Below, piece after piece: positions 1-13,083 of a stretch of DNA of 59,005 bases. This stretch comes from Acidobacteriota bacterium. Lineage in GTDB: Bacteria; Acidobacteriota; Vicinamibacteria; Vicinamibacterales; UBA2999. Each line of letters opens with the position of its first letter. The first letter of the stretch is position 1. The translations under genes and the position numbers were made by a program. The stretch covers positions 1-59,005 of the forward strand of contig JAKFXY010000077.1 in NCBI GenBank assembly GCA_021731165.1, in the 5' to 3' direction. The notes beneath the pieces are model-generated. The model was not told the DNA's origin, ran no database searches, and worked only from the letters and a program-made list of their open reading frames with translations.

Positions 1-3787
<3,787 letters not shown>

Positions 3788-3794
3788 GAGCGGA

Positions 3795-4445
3795 TCACCG
3801 ATGACACGTCGAGCAACTGGTGTTGCCGCGAATGTCGTACTCCTTGACGAGCTGCGGCCCGATCACTGATTGCGGCACCGGCGGCTGATACCCCATCGTC
3901 GTGATCTCGCTCCGGGGACGAACGTATTTCTCCGGTGCGCGGTGGCAGTCGAGACACCATGACATCTGCAGCGAGCGCTCCTGCTGCATCAGCGGCATCT
4001 GATCGACGCGGCCGTGGCATGTCTCACAGCCCACGCCCTTCTTCACGTGGATACTGTGGTTGAAGTAGACGAAATCCGGAAGGTCGTGCACCCGCACCCA
4101 GCGCAACGGCGTCTCATCCCTGAAGCTCGCCCGTACCGGCTCCAGAATGGGCGCTGTGCTGAAGAGCTGGGAGTGGCAGTTCATGCAGGTCTTCGTTGGC
4201 GGAATGCCGGCGAAGGCGGATGTCTCGACCGACGTATGGCAGTACCGGCAATCGATGCCGTCGTCGAGCACGTGATGCAAGTGGCTGAACTGAATCGGCT
4301 GATCTATGTACTCATTCGCGCGCGTCACGTAGGACGAACGGCCGATGCCCATCGCGAGCAGGATGAGCCCCCCCGCCAAGGCCAATACGCCAAAGAGGCT
4401 GACCTTCGAGAGGGTATTGGCGCTCCGTGAAAAAATCTGCGACAT
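3795..4445 (-). CDS. actA: Alternative complex III pentahaem cytochrome c subunit ActA
   Basis: The 216-residue product has an N-terminal membrane segment (about residues 16-35) and five CXXCH haem c sites: CRYCH (66-70), CMNCH (87-91), CETCH (140-144), CLDCH (164-168) and CSTCH (211-215). This matches the pentahaem ActA subunit, which relays electrons to the terminal oxidase on the outside of the membrane. It is first in the operon and probably sets its promoter. The start is ATG at 4445; the next upstream sequence is non-coding. Confidence 0.95.
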   Translation of the reverse strand: MSQIFSRSANTLSKVSLFGVLALAGGLILLAMGIGRSSYVTRANEYIDQPIQFSHLHHVLDDGIDCRYCHTSVETSAFAGIPPTKTCMNCHSQLFSTAPILEPVRASFRDETPLRWVRVHDLPDFVYFNHSIHVKKGVGCETCHGRVDQMPLMQQERSLQMSWCLDCHRAPEKYVRPRSEITTMGYQPPVPQSVIGPQLVKEYDIRGNTSCSTCHR

Positions 4446-4830
4446 CAGTTGAGGCCGGCGCGATCGCGAGCCTCGCGCTTACGCGAGACACGCCATGAAG
4501 GGTCGGGTGATTCTGGTTTCCTCGTGACCTGGACGAAGTTGTACCACAGTTGTGAAAAAAGGATCAAGCTCAGGGCGTCCCCCAAAAAACGGTCACGAAA
4601 CCGAGCAATCCTACGCGACTGACAGAGGTATCGCCGAGAAATTATTGCCGACCGATGCAGCGCTCTCCACCTCGGCCGACGAACGAGGTCACTTTGGGCA
4701 TCGTCTGGGGAATGCCCTCACGATGCGGTTCCTGAATCGTGGCAACCAAGATAGCGGCCGGTTCCCTCTTTGTAAGTAGCTGACTCGCTGTTTGTTGTAC
4801 CCATCTGGCCTCCTGTAGAATGCACGGCCG
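4446..4830. other. Non-coding divergent region between actA and the zinc-ribbon gene
   Basis: About 385 bp lie between divergent genes. Directly before actA are the palindrome CGCGATCGCG (4459-4468) and a hairpin CTCGCG/CGCGAG with a CTTA loop (4472-4487), which would fall in the actA leader. A second inverted repeat GGGCAT/ATGCCC lies at 4696-4717. The only open frame (from 4552) looks random in composition. No RNA gene was recognised. Confidence 0.5.
4792..4821 (+). promoter_or_regulatory. Predicted sigma-70 promoter of the zinc-ribbon gene
   Basis: A -35-like TTGTTG (4792-4797) and a -10-like TAGAAT (4816-4821) are separated by 18 bp. Transcription would begin about 1-3 bases before the ATG at 4831, so the mRNA would be leaderless or nearly so; no Shine-Dalgarno is visible. 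Confidence 0.5.
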
Positions 4831-5280
4831 ATGAGCGATCGAAAGTACCGCCAACGCGGCTACGACGACGACGAGCGGAATCGTGAGCCTAAATTGCCGG
4901 CGAAAAAGGCACCCGAACCGGGAGCCCCGGCGGGCGCTCGGCGCGCCGGCGTGTCCCAAGATGGTCCAAAAGCCATCAACATGCCTGGCTATCGTGAGGT
5001 CGTGCGCTGCACCCAGTGCGGCAACGTCGCTACCACCGAAATCACCGCCGACAGTCGATGCCCTCGATGCGGCACCGATCTGCACGCCTGCGCACAGTGC
5101 GGTTCATTCGACCCGGGTAGTCGATTCGAGTGCATGCAAACCATCGGCGTCAGGATTTCGCCCAAGAACGCCAGAAACTCGTGCACGCTCTTCCACCCGC
5201 GGACGACGGTTGAACGCGAGACGACGACGCCGCGCGTGGACGATCCGCGGAAGGCATTCGACGACCTGTTCAAGTTCTAG
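4831..5280 (+). CDS. Zinc-ribbon hypothetical protein
   Basis: A 149-residue protein with a charged, probably disordered N-terminal 50 residues followed by three CXXC pairs (Cys60/63, Cys77/80, Cys87/90) and further cysteines near 101 and 117. The spacing suggests treble-clef or rubredoxin-like zinc sites. It ends with an acidic/aromatic tail (DDLFKF). No enzymatic motif is seen, and I do not recognise a specific family. It stands just before the flavoprotein gene (34 bp). A role in nucleic-acid or protein binding is only a guess. Confidence 0.75.
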   Translation: MSDRKYRQRGYDDDERNREPKLPAKKAPEPGAPAGARRAGVSQDGPKAINMPGYREVVRCTQCGNVATTEITADSRCPRCGTDLHACAQCGSFDPGSRFECMQTIGVRISPKNARNSCTLFHPRTTVERETTTPRVDDPRKAFDDLFKF

Positions 5281-5314
5281 ATCAAACCCGTCCCGGAATT
5301 GATACTCTCCGGCC

Positions 5315-6463
5315 ATGCGTACGCGTGTAACAGTGCTCGGAGCAGGTTTCGGCGGCCTGGAGCTGACGACCATCCTTTCAGAGGCATTCGGTGAAACCCT
5401 CGACCTCGTCCTGATCGACAAAGCCGATGCGTTTATCTTCGGCTTCTCAAAGCTCGACGTGATGTTCGGCCGGCGGAGGCCGGCCGAGGTGCGGCACGCA
5501 TACCGCGACATCGTCAAGCCGGGCGTACGTTTCCTGCAATCCATGGTGCGGTCGATTGACCCGGTCAGCCGGCGCGTAGAGACGGATCACGGTGCGTTCG
5601 AATCAGACGTACTGGTGGTAGCCCTGGGTGCTGACATGGACCCGGCCGCCACGCCGGGTCTTGTCGAGGGCGGCAACGAGTTCTACTCGGTCGCCGGCGC
5701 CGAAGCACTACGGGACGTGCTGCCACGATTCGAGCGGGGGGCGGCAATTATAGGGGTGACATCGAAGACCTTTAAGTGTCCCCCGGCACCCAGCGAGGCG
5801 GCTCTCCTGCTGCACGACTACCTGACCGCGCATGGCCGGCGCGCCGCTACCGACATTTCGGTCGTGATTCCATTCGGCACGCCGATTCCGCCGTCGCCAG
5901 AGACCTCGCAGGCAATTCTTGCGGCCTTTGCGGAACGCGGCATCCGGTTCATCAAGGATCGCCTCGTGAGCGCCCTCGACCCCGACCGGAAAGTGGCGGT
6001 GCTGAGCGACGGGACCGAGATGCCGTGCGATCTGTTCCTTGGGGTGCCGGTGCATCGGGTTCCGGCAGTCGTCGTCGAGTCAGGGCTCGCCGCCGATGCC
6101 TATGGCTGGGTACCGGTGAACAAGCAGACGCTCGAAACACGCTTTCCGGGTGTCTACGCCGTGGGCGACGTGAACGGCGTGGGCACGCCCAAAGCAGGTG
6201 TCTTCGCCGAAGGCGCAGCGCGCGTGGTTGCGGCGGCCATCATCGCGCAGCTCCGCGGTGGGCCGTCCCCTGCCCCCTACGACGGCAAAGGCTCTTGCTA
6301 TGTGGAGTTCGGACACGGCCATGTAGGGCGCGTCGACGTGGATTTCCTAAGCGGCCCAAAACCTACGGGAGTCTTCCAAGAGCCGTCCGAAGCATTGGTC
6401 GCTGAGAAGGGGTTGTTCCGCACGACCCGGCTCAAGAAATGGTTTGGTCATAAGACCGCGTAA
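5315..6463 (+). CDS. FAD-dependent oxidoreductase, sulfide:quinone reductase-like
   Basis: The 382-residue protein opens with a Rossmann motif (VTVLGAGFGGLE) and contains a second flavoprotein signature near the C-terminus (VYAVGDVNGVGTPKAGVFAEG), as in the sulfide:quinone reductase, flavocytochrome c sulfide dehydrogenase and NDH-2 group. The segment KCPPAPSEAALLLHDY resembles the conserved cysteine region of SQR-like enzymes, but I see only this one cysteine of the usual pair or trio, so sulfide oxidation is not assured. The start follows a GATACT hexamer by 8 bases with no ribosome site. The next gene follows after about 100 bp. Confidence 0.85.
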   Translation: MRTRVTVLGAGFGGLELTTILSEAFGETLDLVLIDKADAFIFGFSKLDVMFGRRRPAEVRHAYRDIVKPGVRFLQSMVRSIDPVSRRVETDHGAFESDVLVVALGADMDPAATPGLVEGGNEFYSVAGAEALRDVLPRFERGAAIIGVTSKTFKCPPAPSEAALLLHDYLTAHGRRAATDISVVIPFGTPIPPSPETSQAILAAFAERGIRFIKDRLVSALDPDRKVAVLSDGTEMPCDLFLGVPVHRVPAVVVESGLAADAYGWVPVNKQTLETRFPGVYAVGDVNGVGTPKAGVFAEGAARVVAAAIIAQLRGGPSPAPYDGKGSCYVEFGHGHVGRVDVDFLSGPKPTGVFQEPSEALVAEKGLFRTTRLKKWFGHKTA

Positions 6464-6541
6464 AATTATCATTTTGTTGGTCATAAGACATATTAAATTG
6501 GCAATGACGATCTTGCCTGTCAAGAGCCGTGACCAAATATC
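6444..6541. repeat. Cluster of AT-rich TTGGTCATAAGAC repeats
   Basis: The 13-mer TTGGTCATAAGAC occurs at 6444-6456, over the last codons of the flavoprotein, and again at 6477-6489. A related inverted half (TGACCAAATAT) lies at about 6531-6541. The stretch is clearly more AT-rich than its surroundings. Related copies occur at 13801, 13918 and 35065. It may be an operator or another protein-binding site; this is inference. Confidence 0.5.
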
Positions 6542-6563
6542 CCGAGTCGGTAGGCTGCTCCTG

Positions 6564-7994
6564 ATGCGAATACGCCCCGCGACGGCTGTCTGGATTTACG
6601 CGGCGGTCGTAGCCGTACTGCTGGGCTATTTCATGCTGGACATCCCTGTTCAGCTGAATGACAGCCTACAAAACATCCTCGGGGTCCGGCGCCGCACAAT
6701 GTGGGACCTCGTCCTCAACCAGTTCTGGAGCGCGGGCTATCTGCGGCCGCTGCTTTTCGCACCGATCAAGCTCGTCTTCGAGGCGTCTGGAGGGCACTAC
6801 ACCGCGTGGTTCCGAGGGTTCCACGTGGCGCAGATGGCGTTCACAATCGGCCTCTTCGTAGCGCTCCTACGCGTGCGGACGTGGACGGACGCCGCCGCGG
6901 CGCCTCTGGCTCTCGCGGCATGCGTTGGCCTGCACACATTCGCCGGGACAATCCGCGAGGCATTCCCAATCAATGGATACTTGACCGTCATCGATTGCTG
7001 CCTGGCGGCCGCGCTGGTGGCCGCGGCGCGACCACGCTGGTGGTCAGTGCCGTGTGCCGTGGGGCTCCTCATCCTGGCGGCGCTCACCGTAGAGAGCGGC
7101 CTGCTCGTCTGGGTAGTGCTTATCGCTGGTTTCATCGCTGGATGGCGCGGGGTGCCCCGCTGGGGCGTCGTGTTGGCCACTCTCTGCGTCGTCGCTTACT
7201 TCGTCACGCGGTTTGCCGCGCTGAACACCAGCATGCCAGGCCTCTCCGAGCGCTCCACCGGTTTCGGTCTGCAGATTCTCGAGCCAGCGCAGATCATCGA
7301 ACGATTCGGCGACAATCCTTGGCCTCTGTACGCCTACAACGTGGGTGCATCCGTTGGGTCGGTGTTGTTCGCAGAACCACGAGCCGGAGTTTTCTGGGTT
7401 GTCAGGGATGTGCTGTCGCGTGACGTCGAACCTTGGACCATCGTCAACCTGGTCGCCTGCGCAAGCCTGACGGCGTTCATCATCTGGTTCGTCGCGTCCG
7501 GGACGGAACGGTGGCGGCGATGGGAACTCGGCCACAACGATCAGCTGGTCGCGGTCTTCGTGGCGGTGCTCGGAGCCAATGCCGTGATGAACTACGTCTA
7601 CACAAAAGACGTGATCATGAGCCCGGCCGGCGTGTTCTTTGCTCTCGCCGGCTATGCCGCAATCCGCGAATGCGTGGGTCGGCTGGAACACGTGTCGTTC
7701 GGGGCCTTGGGCGCGCGGCGGGCCGCATCGGTCTGCCTCTTGATCTGCGCGACCGCGTGGGGCATCAAGGCCGCAGGGGTGCATTTCAGCCTGCGTCATA
7801 TCGCCCGGGACGTGCGGATGGAATGGGCGTTCGTGGACGAGTGGCAAGTGAAGCAGGAGATCACGATCACCGACCCGCGTGATCGCGCGATCGTGGAAGT
7901 GCTACGGGCCGACGCACTCTGGCGCCGACCCGCACTGCCGCGGATCGACATTCCCTGGCCCTGGCCTGGGGAGTGGTTCGACACTTCGCAGTAA
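6564..7994 (+). CDS. Polytopic membrane protein, unknown function
   Basis: From ATG at 6564 the product is about 476 residues with roughly nine to eleven hydrophobic helices, beginning with WIYAAVVAVLLGYFMLDIPV. The arrangement (short cytoplasmic start, an early acidic/polar loop after helix 1, many helices, a soluble C-terminus) resembles uncharacterised glycosyltransferase-like (GT39/GT83-type) membrane proteins, but no clear catalytic motif is seen. The frame is open upstream to 6444, but that part is AT-rich and overlaps the preceding gene, so the later ATG was chosen. The downstream gene starts 3 bp after its stop. Confidence 0.75.
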   Translation: MRIRPATAVWIYAAVVAVLLGYFMLDIPVQLNDSLQNILGVRRRTMWDLVLNQFWSAGYLRPLLFAPIKLVFEASGGHYTAWFRGFHVAQMAFTIGLFVALLRVRTWTDAAAAPLALAACVGLHTFAGTIREAFPINGYLTVIDCCLAAALVAAARPRWWSVPCAVGLLILAALTVESGLLVWVVLIAGFIAGWRGVPRWGVVLATLCVVAYFVTRFAALNTSMPGLSERSTGFGLQILEPAQIIERFGDNPWPLYAYNVGASVGSVLFAEPRAGVFWVVRDVLSRDVEPWTIVNLVACASLTAFIIWFVASGTERWRRWELGHNDQLVAVFVAVLGANAVMNYVYTKDVIMSPAGVFFALAGYAAIRECVGRLEHVSFGALGARRAASVCLLICATAWGIKAAGVHFSLRHIARDVRMEWAFVDEWQVKQEITITDPRDRAIVEVLRADALWRRPALPRIDIPWPWPGEWFDTSQ

Positions 7995-7997
7995 TAA

Positions 7998-8519
7998 ATG
8001 GGCATGCGTCACTCCCGTCCCACTCTTCCTGCGACTTCGGTACCCGGAAGGGATTCCGCAGTAGAACCTCTGGCCGCAGGGGGACTTGGGCTGCTCGTCC
8101 CCGCGGCCCCGGTCATAGCGGCGGTCGTCGTATCAGCTCTTTTCGTTGCGGCCGAGTCCGTGGGGCTCCGGCCCTTCGAACATGCGCCGCTCACGGTGTC
8201 AGAGGCAGCCGGGTCCGGCGAGGCGCACGTCTTGCTGAACCTTCTTTATAACGGCGCGAATCCGCTCGCCCGCTACTCGGTCGGTCAGGACGTTATCAAG
8301 GGCAGCGAACCGAGAGACCTCACCCCGCTGGAAGCCGCCGTCGTGGGCAATCAACCGGCCATCATTGGCCTGCTGGAGCGGTGGAGTGTCCCTATCGACG
8401 ACATGGAGCGGAACCGTCTGCTCTGCCTCGCGGTCTCAACCCGGGCGCAACTCTCCGTCGGGGCGCTGTCGCGGCCGGGCGTGGTTCCCTCGTGCGCGGA
8501 GCGCGTGCCGTCCACGTGA
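7998..8519 (+). CDS. Small ankyrin-repeat-like protein
   Basis: The 173-residue frame starts 3 bp after the membrane protein. It has one hydrophobic segment (about 27-52) followed by a part resembling one and a half to two ankyrin repeats (LLNLLYNGANPLARYS, then DLTPLEAAVVGNQPAIIGLLE). Ankyrin repeats mediate protein-protein contact. The last 25 residues look random, so the natural end may have been altered. Coding status is inferred from the repeat-like pattern and its position; moderately sure. Confidence 0.55.
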   Translation: MGMRHSRPTLPATSVPGRDSAVEPLAAGGLGLLVPAAPVIAAVVVSALFVAAESVGLRPFEHAPLTVSEAAGSGEAHVLLNLLYNGANPLARYSVGQDVIKGSEPRDLTPLEAAVVGNQPAIIGLLERWSVPIDDMERNRLLCLAVSTRAQLSVGALSRPGVVPSCAERVPST

Positions 8520-8596
8520 TGCGGGCTGGAGGAGGAAGCAACGGGAGTCTCGGGAAAATCGAAGCCGACTCGAGTCACCGACTGAGCCAGCAAAGA

Positions 8597-8686
<90 letters not shown>

Positions 8687-8739
8687 TGACGTACCGATGC
8701 GCTCTCCATTATGCGCACTCTCCGCGCTGGAACCGGAAT

Positions 8740-10026
8740 CTACCTTCGCGTAATGACCTCGGCGCCATCCATGAATGGGCGCAGCGCCTGAGGGACAACG
8801 ACCGAACCATCTTTCTGCTGATAGTTCTCAAGAATGGCAATCAGCGTTCGACCGACGGCCAGACCTGAGCCATTCAAGGTATGGAGGAACTCCGCCTTAC
8901 CCGTGCCTTCCGGCCGGAACTTGATGTTCGCTCGCCGAGCCTGAAACGCCTCGGTGTTGCTGCACGATGAGATCTCGCGGTATGTCTGCTGGCTGGGTAG
9001 CCACACTTCGATGTCGTAGGTCTTTGCGGACGCGAATCCCATATCGCCAGTGCTCAATAACATCGTGCGGTAGGGCAGCCCCAGGCGCCTGAGGACCTCC
9101 TCGGCATTCGACGTGAGCCGCTCGAGCTCATCGTAGGACCGATCGGGACTTGAAAACGCCATCAGCTCGACCTTGTCGAACTGATGCTGTCGAATCAAGC
9201 CGCGGACGTCGGCTCCGTACGATCCAGCTTCACTACGAAAACACGGCGTGTACGCTGTGTAGCGGATCGGGAGTGTCCGCCCATCGACGATCTCACCGCG
9301 GTGCAGATTCGTGAGTGGGACCTCGGCCGTCGGAACCATGTAGAGATCCCACTCCCCGGCGATCTTGAATAGGTCCGCCTCGAACTTCGGCAGGTTGCCG
9401 GTGCCAATCAGCGACGCCGTATTGGCCATGAAGGGCGGCTCGACCTCGGTATAGCCGTGCTCCTTCGTGTGCAAGTCCAGCATGAAGTTGACGAGCGCTC
9501 GTGCAAGCCGCGCACCCGCGCCCATCAGCACGGTGAATCGGGCACCGGCGATCTTGGTGCCTCTCTCGAAGTCGATGATGCCGAGCGCGGGGCCGAGATC
9601 CCAGTGCGGCTGCGGCGTGAAGGCAAACTCGGGCAGCGTTCCGTGCTGCCGCACTTCCACGTTGTCGGAGGCGTTCTTCCCTTCCGGCACGCTCACATGC
9701 GGGATGTTCGGAATCACCTGAAGCCGATCCTTGCGCTTCTGCTCGAGCGTCTCGAGCTCAGTCCCCAACTGCTTTATCTGTTGCGCCCGTGAACGGTTCG
9801 CGTCCTGGATCTTTGAGGTATCGAGCCCCTGCCGCTTGGCCGCGGCGACCTCGTCGCCGGACGTGTTCTGCTCCCGCTTGAGGCCCTCGATTTCCGGCAA
9901 CAACTGCCGCCGGCGTGTCTCCAGTGTGGCGAGCTCTTCCAGTTCAGTCGTGAGGTCAACGCCTCGGTTCCGCAAGCCCCTGCGGACGGCGTCGAGGTGA
10001 TCGCGGAGAAAAGCTGGATCGAGCAT
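8740..10026 (-). CDS. serS: Serine--tRNA ligase
   Basis: This 428-residue protein charges tRNA-Ser with serine (and tRNA-Sec where present). It has the N-terminal coiled-coil arm (about residues 25-105, many Lys/Glu/Gln) that binds the long variable arm, then the class II catalytic core with motif 2-like [21 protein letters not shown] and motif 3-like [20 protein letters not shown]. Length is usual for the family. tRNA-Ser(UGA) follows on the same strand. The start at 10026 lies only 35 bp from the divergent galU start, leaving little room for 5' leaders. Confidence 0.97.
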   Translation of the reverse strand: MLDPAFLRDHLDAVRRGLRNRGVDLTTELEELATLETRRRQLLPEIEGLKREQNTSGDEVAAAKRQGLDTSKIQDANRSRAQQIKQLGTELETLEQKRKDRLQVIPNIPHVSVPEGKNASDNVEVRQHGTLPEFAFTPQPHWDLGPALGIIDFERGTKIAGARFTVLMGAGARLARALVNFMLDLHTKEHGYTEVEPPFMANTASLIGTGNLPKFEADLFKIAGEWDLYMVPTAEVPLTNLHRGEIVDGRTLPIRYTAYTPCFRSEAGSYGADVRGLIRQHQFDKVELMAFSSPDRSYDELERLTSNAEEVLRRLGLPYRTMLLSTGDMGFASAKTYDIEVWLPSQQTYREISSCSNTEAFQARRANIKFRPEGTGKAEFLHTLNGSGLAVGRTLIAILENYQQKDGSVVVPQALRPFMDGAEVITRR

Positions 10027-10061
10027 AGGAGTTGAGTTTATCTGAGTTAGGATGGCACTTC

Positions 10062-10955
10062 ATGGCCGGCGCAATACGCAAAGCTGTCTTCCCCGCCGCG
10101 GGACTCGGTACCCGATTCCTTCCTGCCACCAAGGCTCAGCCCAAGGAAATGCTGGTCCTCGTGGACAAGCCCGTCATCCAGTACGGTGTCGAGGAAGCGG
10201 TCCAGTCCGGCGTGGACAACATCATCATCGTCACCGGCCGCGGGAAGAATGCGATCGAAGACCACTTCGACGTGGCGGTTGAACTGGAAAGCTATCTCGA
10301 GCAGCGTGGCAAGACGGCGCAGCTCGAAGAGATTCGAAAGATCTCCCGGCTCATTCACGTCTCCTACGTGCGGCAGGGCGAACCGCTCGGTCTCGGGCAT
10401 GCCGTGCTCGTGACCAAGCAGATGGTGGGCCAAGAGCCGTTCGCCGTCATCCTCGGAGACGATGTCATCGACGCGACCCCGCCGGCGCTCAAGCAGATGA
10501 TCGACGTGTTCGAGCGCCTCGACGGTCCGGTGCTGGCCGTCGAGCGAGTGTCGGCCGACGACGTTTCAAGTTACGGCGTCGTGGCGATCCAAGAAGGCGC
10601 GGACCTCGGGAAGGGGGTGCACCGGATTACGGACATGGTTGAGAAGCCGCGCCGCGAGGAGGCGCCCTCGAACCTCGCAATCATCGGCCGCTATATCCTC
10701 ACGCCGGACATTTTTCCGGCGCTTGAGGCCACGGCGAGCGATCGCACGGGCGAGATTCAGCTGACCAACGGCCTCAAGCGTCTACTGCGCGAGCGGCCGA
10801 TCTACGCCTGCGAGATCGAGGGCGTCCGCCATGACACCGGCAACAAGCTGGGTTTCCTCAAAGCGCTGGTGTACTTCGCTCTGCAACGACCGGATCTCGC
10901 CGATCCGTTCCGGCGATATCTCGAAACGCTCAACCTGAAGGTCGGCGCTCCCTAA
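10062..10955 (+). CDS. galU: UTP--glucose-1-phosphate uridylyltransferase
   Basis: From ATG at 10062 the product has 297 residues. It begins IRKAVFPAAGLGTRFLPATKA, the nucleotidyltransferase signature (G-X-G-T-R-F) of GalU, and contains the DDVIDATPP metal-binding region and a VEKPRREEAPSNLAIIGRY segment. It makes UDP-glucose for envelope glycans. The chosen start gives the normal N-terminus; an in-frame start at 10032 would add ten residues running almost to serS. A TAGGAT hexamer ends 8 bases before the ATG. The stop overlaps the stop of the convergent FmdB gene by 3 bases. Confidence 0.95.
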   Translation: MAGAIRKAVFPAAGLGTRFLPATKAQPKEMLVLVDKPVIQYGVEEAVQSGVDNIIIVTGRGKNAIEDHFDVAVELESYLEQRGKTAQLEEIRKISRLIHVSYVRQGEPLGLGHAVLVTKQMVGQEPFAVILGDDVIDATPPALKQMIDVFERLDGPVLAVERVSADDVSSYGVVAIQEGADLGKGVHRITDMVEKPRREEAPSNLAIIGRYILTPDIFPALEATASDRTGEIQLTNGLKRLLRERPIYACEIEGVRHDTGNKLGFLKALVYFALQRPDLADPFRRYLETLNLKVGAP

Positions 10956-11344
10956 TCGCTCGCGGGCTTCGGCGGGGCGCTCTCGCTCTTCGATTGGGAC
11001 CGGGTTTCGCTCTTCGTCTCCGACTTCGTCTCGGCCTTTCCGGTATCCGACTTCGCGGTGCCAGTTTTTCCCGCGTCGGCCTTCACTCCCTCACCCGTTC
11101 CAGCGTCGCTCTTCGTACTCTCGGCCTTCGCCGCGCTACTACCACCGGCCTCCGACGTGTTCTTCTTCGCGTAGTCAGTGATGTAGAAACCGGATCCCTT
11201 GAACTGGATTGCCGGAGACGACATGAGGCGGTGCGCAGGACCCTTTCCGCAGAGCCGACAAGCGTCCGGTGGCGGGTCAGAGAATTTCTGGATGATGTCG
11301 AAGCGCTTCCCGCAAGCGTCGCATTGATACTCGTAGAGCGGCAC
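10952..11344 (-). CDS. FmdB-family zinc-ribbon protein with long charged tail
   Basis: The start GTG at 11344 gives PLYEYQCDACGKRFDIIQKF, the standard FmdB/regulatory zinc-ribbon opening, with CXXC pairs CDAC and CRLC and the typical SSPAIQFKGSGFYITDY ending of the folded part (about residue 57). A tail of about 70 residues follows, composed nearly only of K, S, T, E, A and G with repeating KSETKSET-type units and likely disordered. FmdB proteins are widespread with unclear function. The gene follows the DUF885 gene by 4 bp, so they form an operon, and it ends convergently with galU. Confidence 0.88.
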   Translation of the reverse strand: MPLYEYQCDACGKRFDIIQKFSDPPPDACRLCGKGPAHRLMSSPAIQFKGSGFYITDYAKKNTSEAGGSSAAKAESTKSDAGTGEGVKADAGKTGTAKSDTGKAETKSETKSETRSQSKSESAPPKPASD

Positions 11345-11348
11345 TTCG

Positions 11349-13007
11349 TTACTCCAGGACCGCGCCCGGATTGTCACCGAGCAGCAACTGCCGGTGGGCC
11401 CAGAATGGGGCGCTGCCCTGCGCGAGCAACGTGTCGTGAAATGTTCGCAACGAGAACTTCCCGTCCTGCTGTTCCTTATAGTCGTGCCGGAGCTTGAGCA
11501 TCATCAACTTTCCGGCTGAATACACCAGGTAGGTCGGATCGAATGTCCCGCGCTCGGCCTCGCGCCGCGCAGTAGCCTCTTCAAGGAACGCCTCGTCGCG
11601 AAAGAATCGCATCCCCTGCTCCACTGACAAGTCCTCGCAGTGCAGCCGAATGCCGACGACGAAGCGCGCGAGACGGACGAGCGCCTCCGCGAGCTGCCCC
11701 AGTTTGAGAGTGACGTCTCCCCGGCGGAAGCCTGCCTCAATCATCATGTGTTCGCAGTAGTGCGCCCAGCCTTCGACAAAAGACGCTGGTGCAAAGAACG
11801 TTGACTTGCGCACCTTCGACTCGACGCGCCGAAGGTGCTGGTAGTGCAGGAAATGGCCTGGATAGACCTCGTGGATCGAGACGTTCCACAGCGACGGCAG
11901 GTTGAAGTCGCGCATGTGTTCCGTGCACTTCTCTTCGGGCCAGCTGCGATCGACGTCCGTCAGGTAGTAGTAAGCGTGGCTCGGCTTGGTTTCGAATGGC
12001 CCAGGCGTCCACATGCTTGCGGAGGCCCACCGGTAGAACTCCGGCGACGGCGCCACCACAACGGGCTCGCCCACTGGAACCGTCACAACCGACTGCCGCT
12101 GGAGAAATTCCAGCAACTCTGCAATCTGCGACTGTGCGACCTTTACCAGGTCGCCCGGGGCCGGGTGTTGTTCTTTGGCTTCGCGCCATACGGCCATCGG
12201 GTCGCCGCCGTTCACGCGTCCGGCGACAGAGCGAAACTCCTCCTGGACGTCTTGGAGCTCGCGCATGGCAATCGTCAGCAGCTTGTCCACTCCGAGCGAC
12301 AGTCCCTCGTCGAGCTTCAGCTTCTGCTCGAACTTGTCCCGCCCCAGGCGGAACGAAGCCTTTGCGCGCGGCGCCATGTCAGTCTCGAGATAGTCGATGA
12401 AGCGCTTCATCGCGGTCGCGGCTTCCGTCGACGCGTCGGCGAGGTCACCAAGCACGTGCAGGTCGTCGAGCGCAGAGAACGCGCGCGGGAGATCTGCTTC
12501 GATGAACTTGAGCGACCCGCGCCACGTCTCGAGCCCAATCTTCACAAAGATCCCAGGGCACTCCCTGATGTTGTCGCGGGCCGCTTGAACGAGCCTGGGT
12601 ACCTGGCGCAATTTTGAGACGACACGGCGAGCGCGCTCGGCCTCCGGAGCATAAGCAAAGAGCGCCTGAGCCGCCAAGCCTGTCCCGATGATGTCGGCGT
12701 ACATTTGAGGGCTGCGCTCCCACGTGCGTACCTGCTCGAACTCGTACATCCGGGCCTCGACATCTGCGGAAAGGATGCCGTGATCCACGCGCTCGCCCGC
12801 AGGGAGTTGCTGCGGGTCAATCTGGTGGAGACGACGCCCAAAACCGGAGAGAGCCCGGACGTGCGCGTCGACTGCAGGACGGCTCAAGTCTTCGAGCAGG
12901 TCATCGTGCAAGTGCACGCCGTCCAAGCTCGCGTTGCTCGGATGCTGCTCATGCAGGTAAGCGAGGTAGGCGTCGACGAAATGGGGAAACGGCTCCGATG
13001 GGTACAT
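11349..13007 (-). CDS. DUF885 family putative metallopeptidase
   Basis: A 552-residue protein of the DUF885 family, recognised by the zinc-peptidase-like motif HEVYPGHFLHY (near residue 380) and the downstream FVEGWAHYCEHMM that supplies a further acidic ligand region. No signal peptide is visible, so it is probably cytoplasmic. Substrate unknown; related proteins are annotated as carboxypeptidase-like. The start ATG at 13007 gives MYPSEPFPHFVDAYLAYL. It is divergent from rsmI (76 bp) and followed by the FmdB gene. Confidence 0.88.
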   Translation of the reverse strand: MYPSEPFPHFVDAYLAYLHEQHPSNASLDGVHLHDDLLEDLSRPAVDAHVRALSGFGRRLHQIDPQQLPAGERVDHGILSADVEARMYEFEQVRTWERSPQMYADIIGTGLAAQALFAYAPEAERARRVVSKLRQVPRLVQAARDNIRECPGIFVKIGLETWRGSLKFIEADLPRAFSALDDLHVLGDLADASTEAATAMKRFIDYLETDMAPRAKASFRLGRDKFEQKLKLDEGLSLGVDKLLTIAMRELQDVQEEFRSVAGRVNGGDPMAVWREAKEQHPAPGDLVKVAQSQIAELLEFLQRQSVVTVPVGEPVVVAPSPEFYRWASASMWTPGPFETKPSHAYYYLTDVDRSWPEEKCTEHMRDFNLPSLWNVSIHEVYPGHFLHYQHLRRVESKVRKSTFFAPASFVEGWAHYCEHMMIEAGFRRGDVTLKLGQLAEALVRLARFVVGIRLHCEDLSVEQGMRFFRDEAFLEEATARREAERGTFDPTYLVYSAGKLMMLKLRHDYKEQQDGKFSLRTFHDTLLAQGSAPFWAHRQLLLGDNPGAVLE

Positions 13008-13064
13008 GCCCTGTCATGATTGGCGCTCGGTCTCGCCCCTTGGTGAGCGCGCATCCCACAATAG

Positions 13065-13070
13065 TACAAT
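13065..13070 (+). promoter_or_regulatory. Putative -10 element of rsmI
   Basis: TACAAT at 13065-13070 with a TTGGTG at 13040-13045 (19 bp spacer) precedes ATG 13084 by 13 bases. If used, the 5' leader would be only about six bases. No Shine-Dalgarno is visible. Confidence 0.4.
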
Positions 13071-13083
13071 AATCGTCCGTTCG

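Noticed and set aside
4552-4779. Small plus-strand frame upstream of the zinc-ribbon gene
   Set aside because: No ribosome site, no recognisable composition, and it lies in a divergent promoter region.
6819-6834. A third parS site inside the membrane-protein gene
   Set aside because: Only one half of the palindrome matches (TTCCACGTGG then GCG), insufficient for parS.
13006-13083. N-terminal extension of rsmI
   Set aside because: It would run into the start of the divergent DUF885 gene and add residues before the normal RsmI start.
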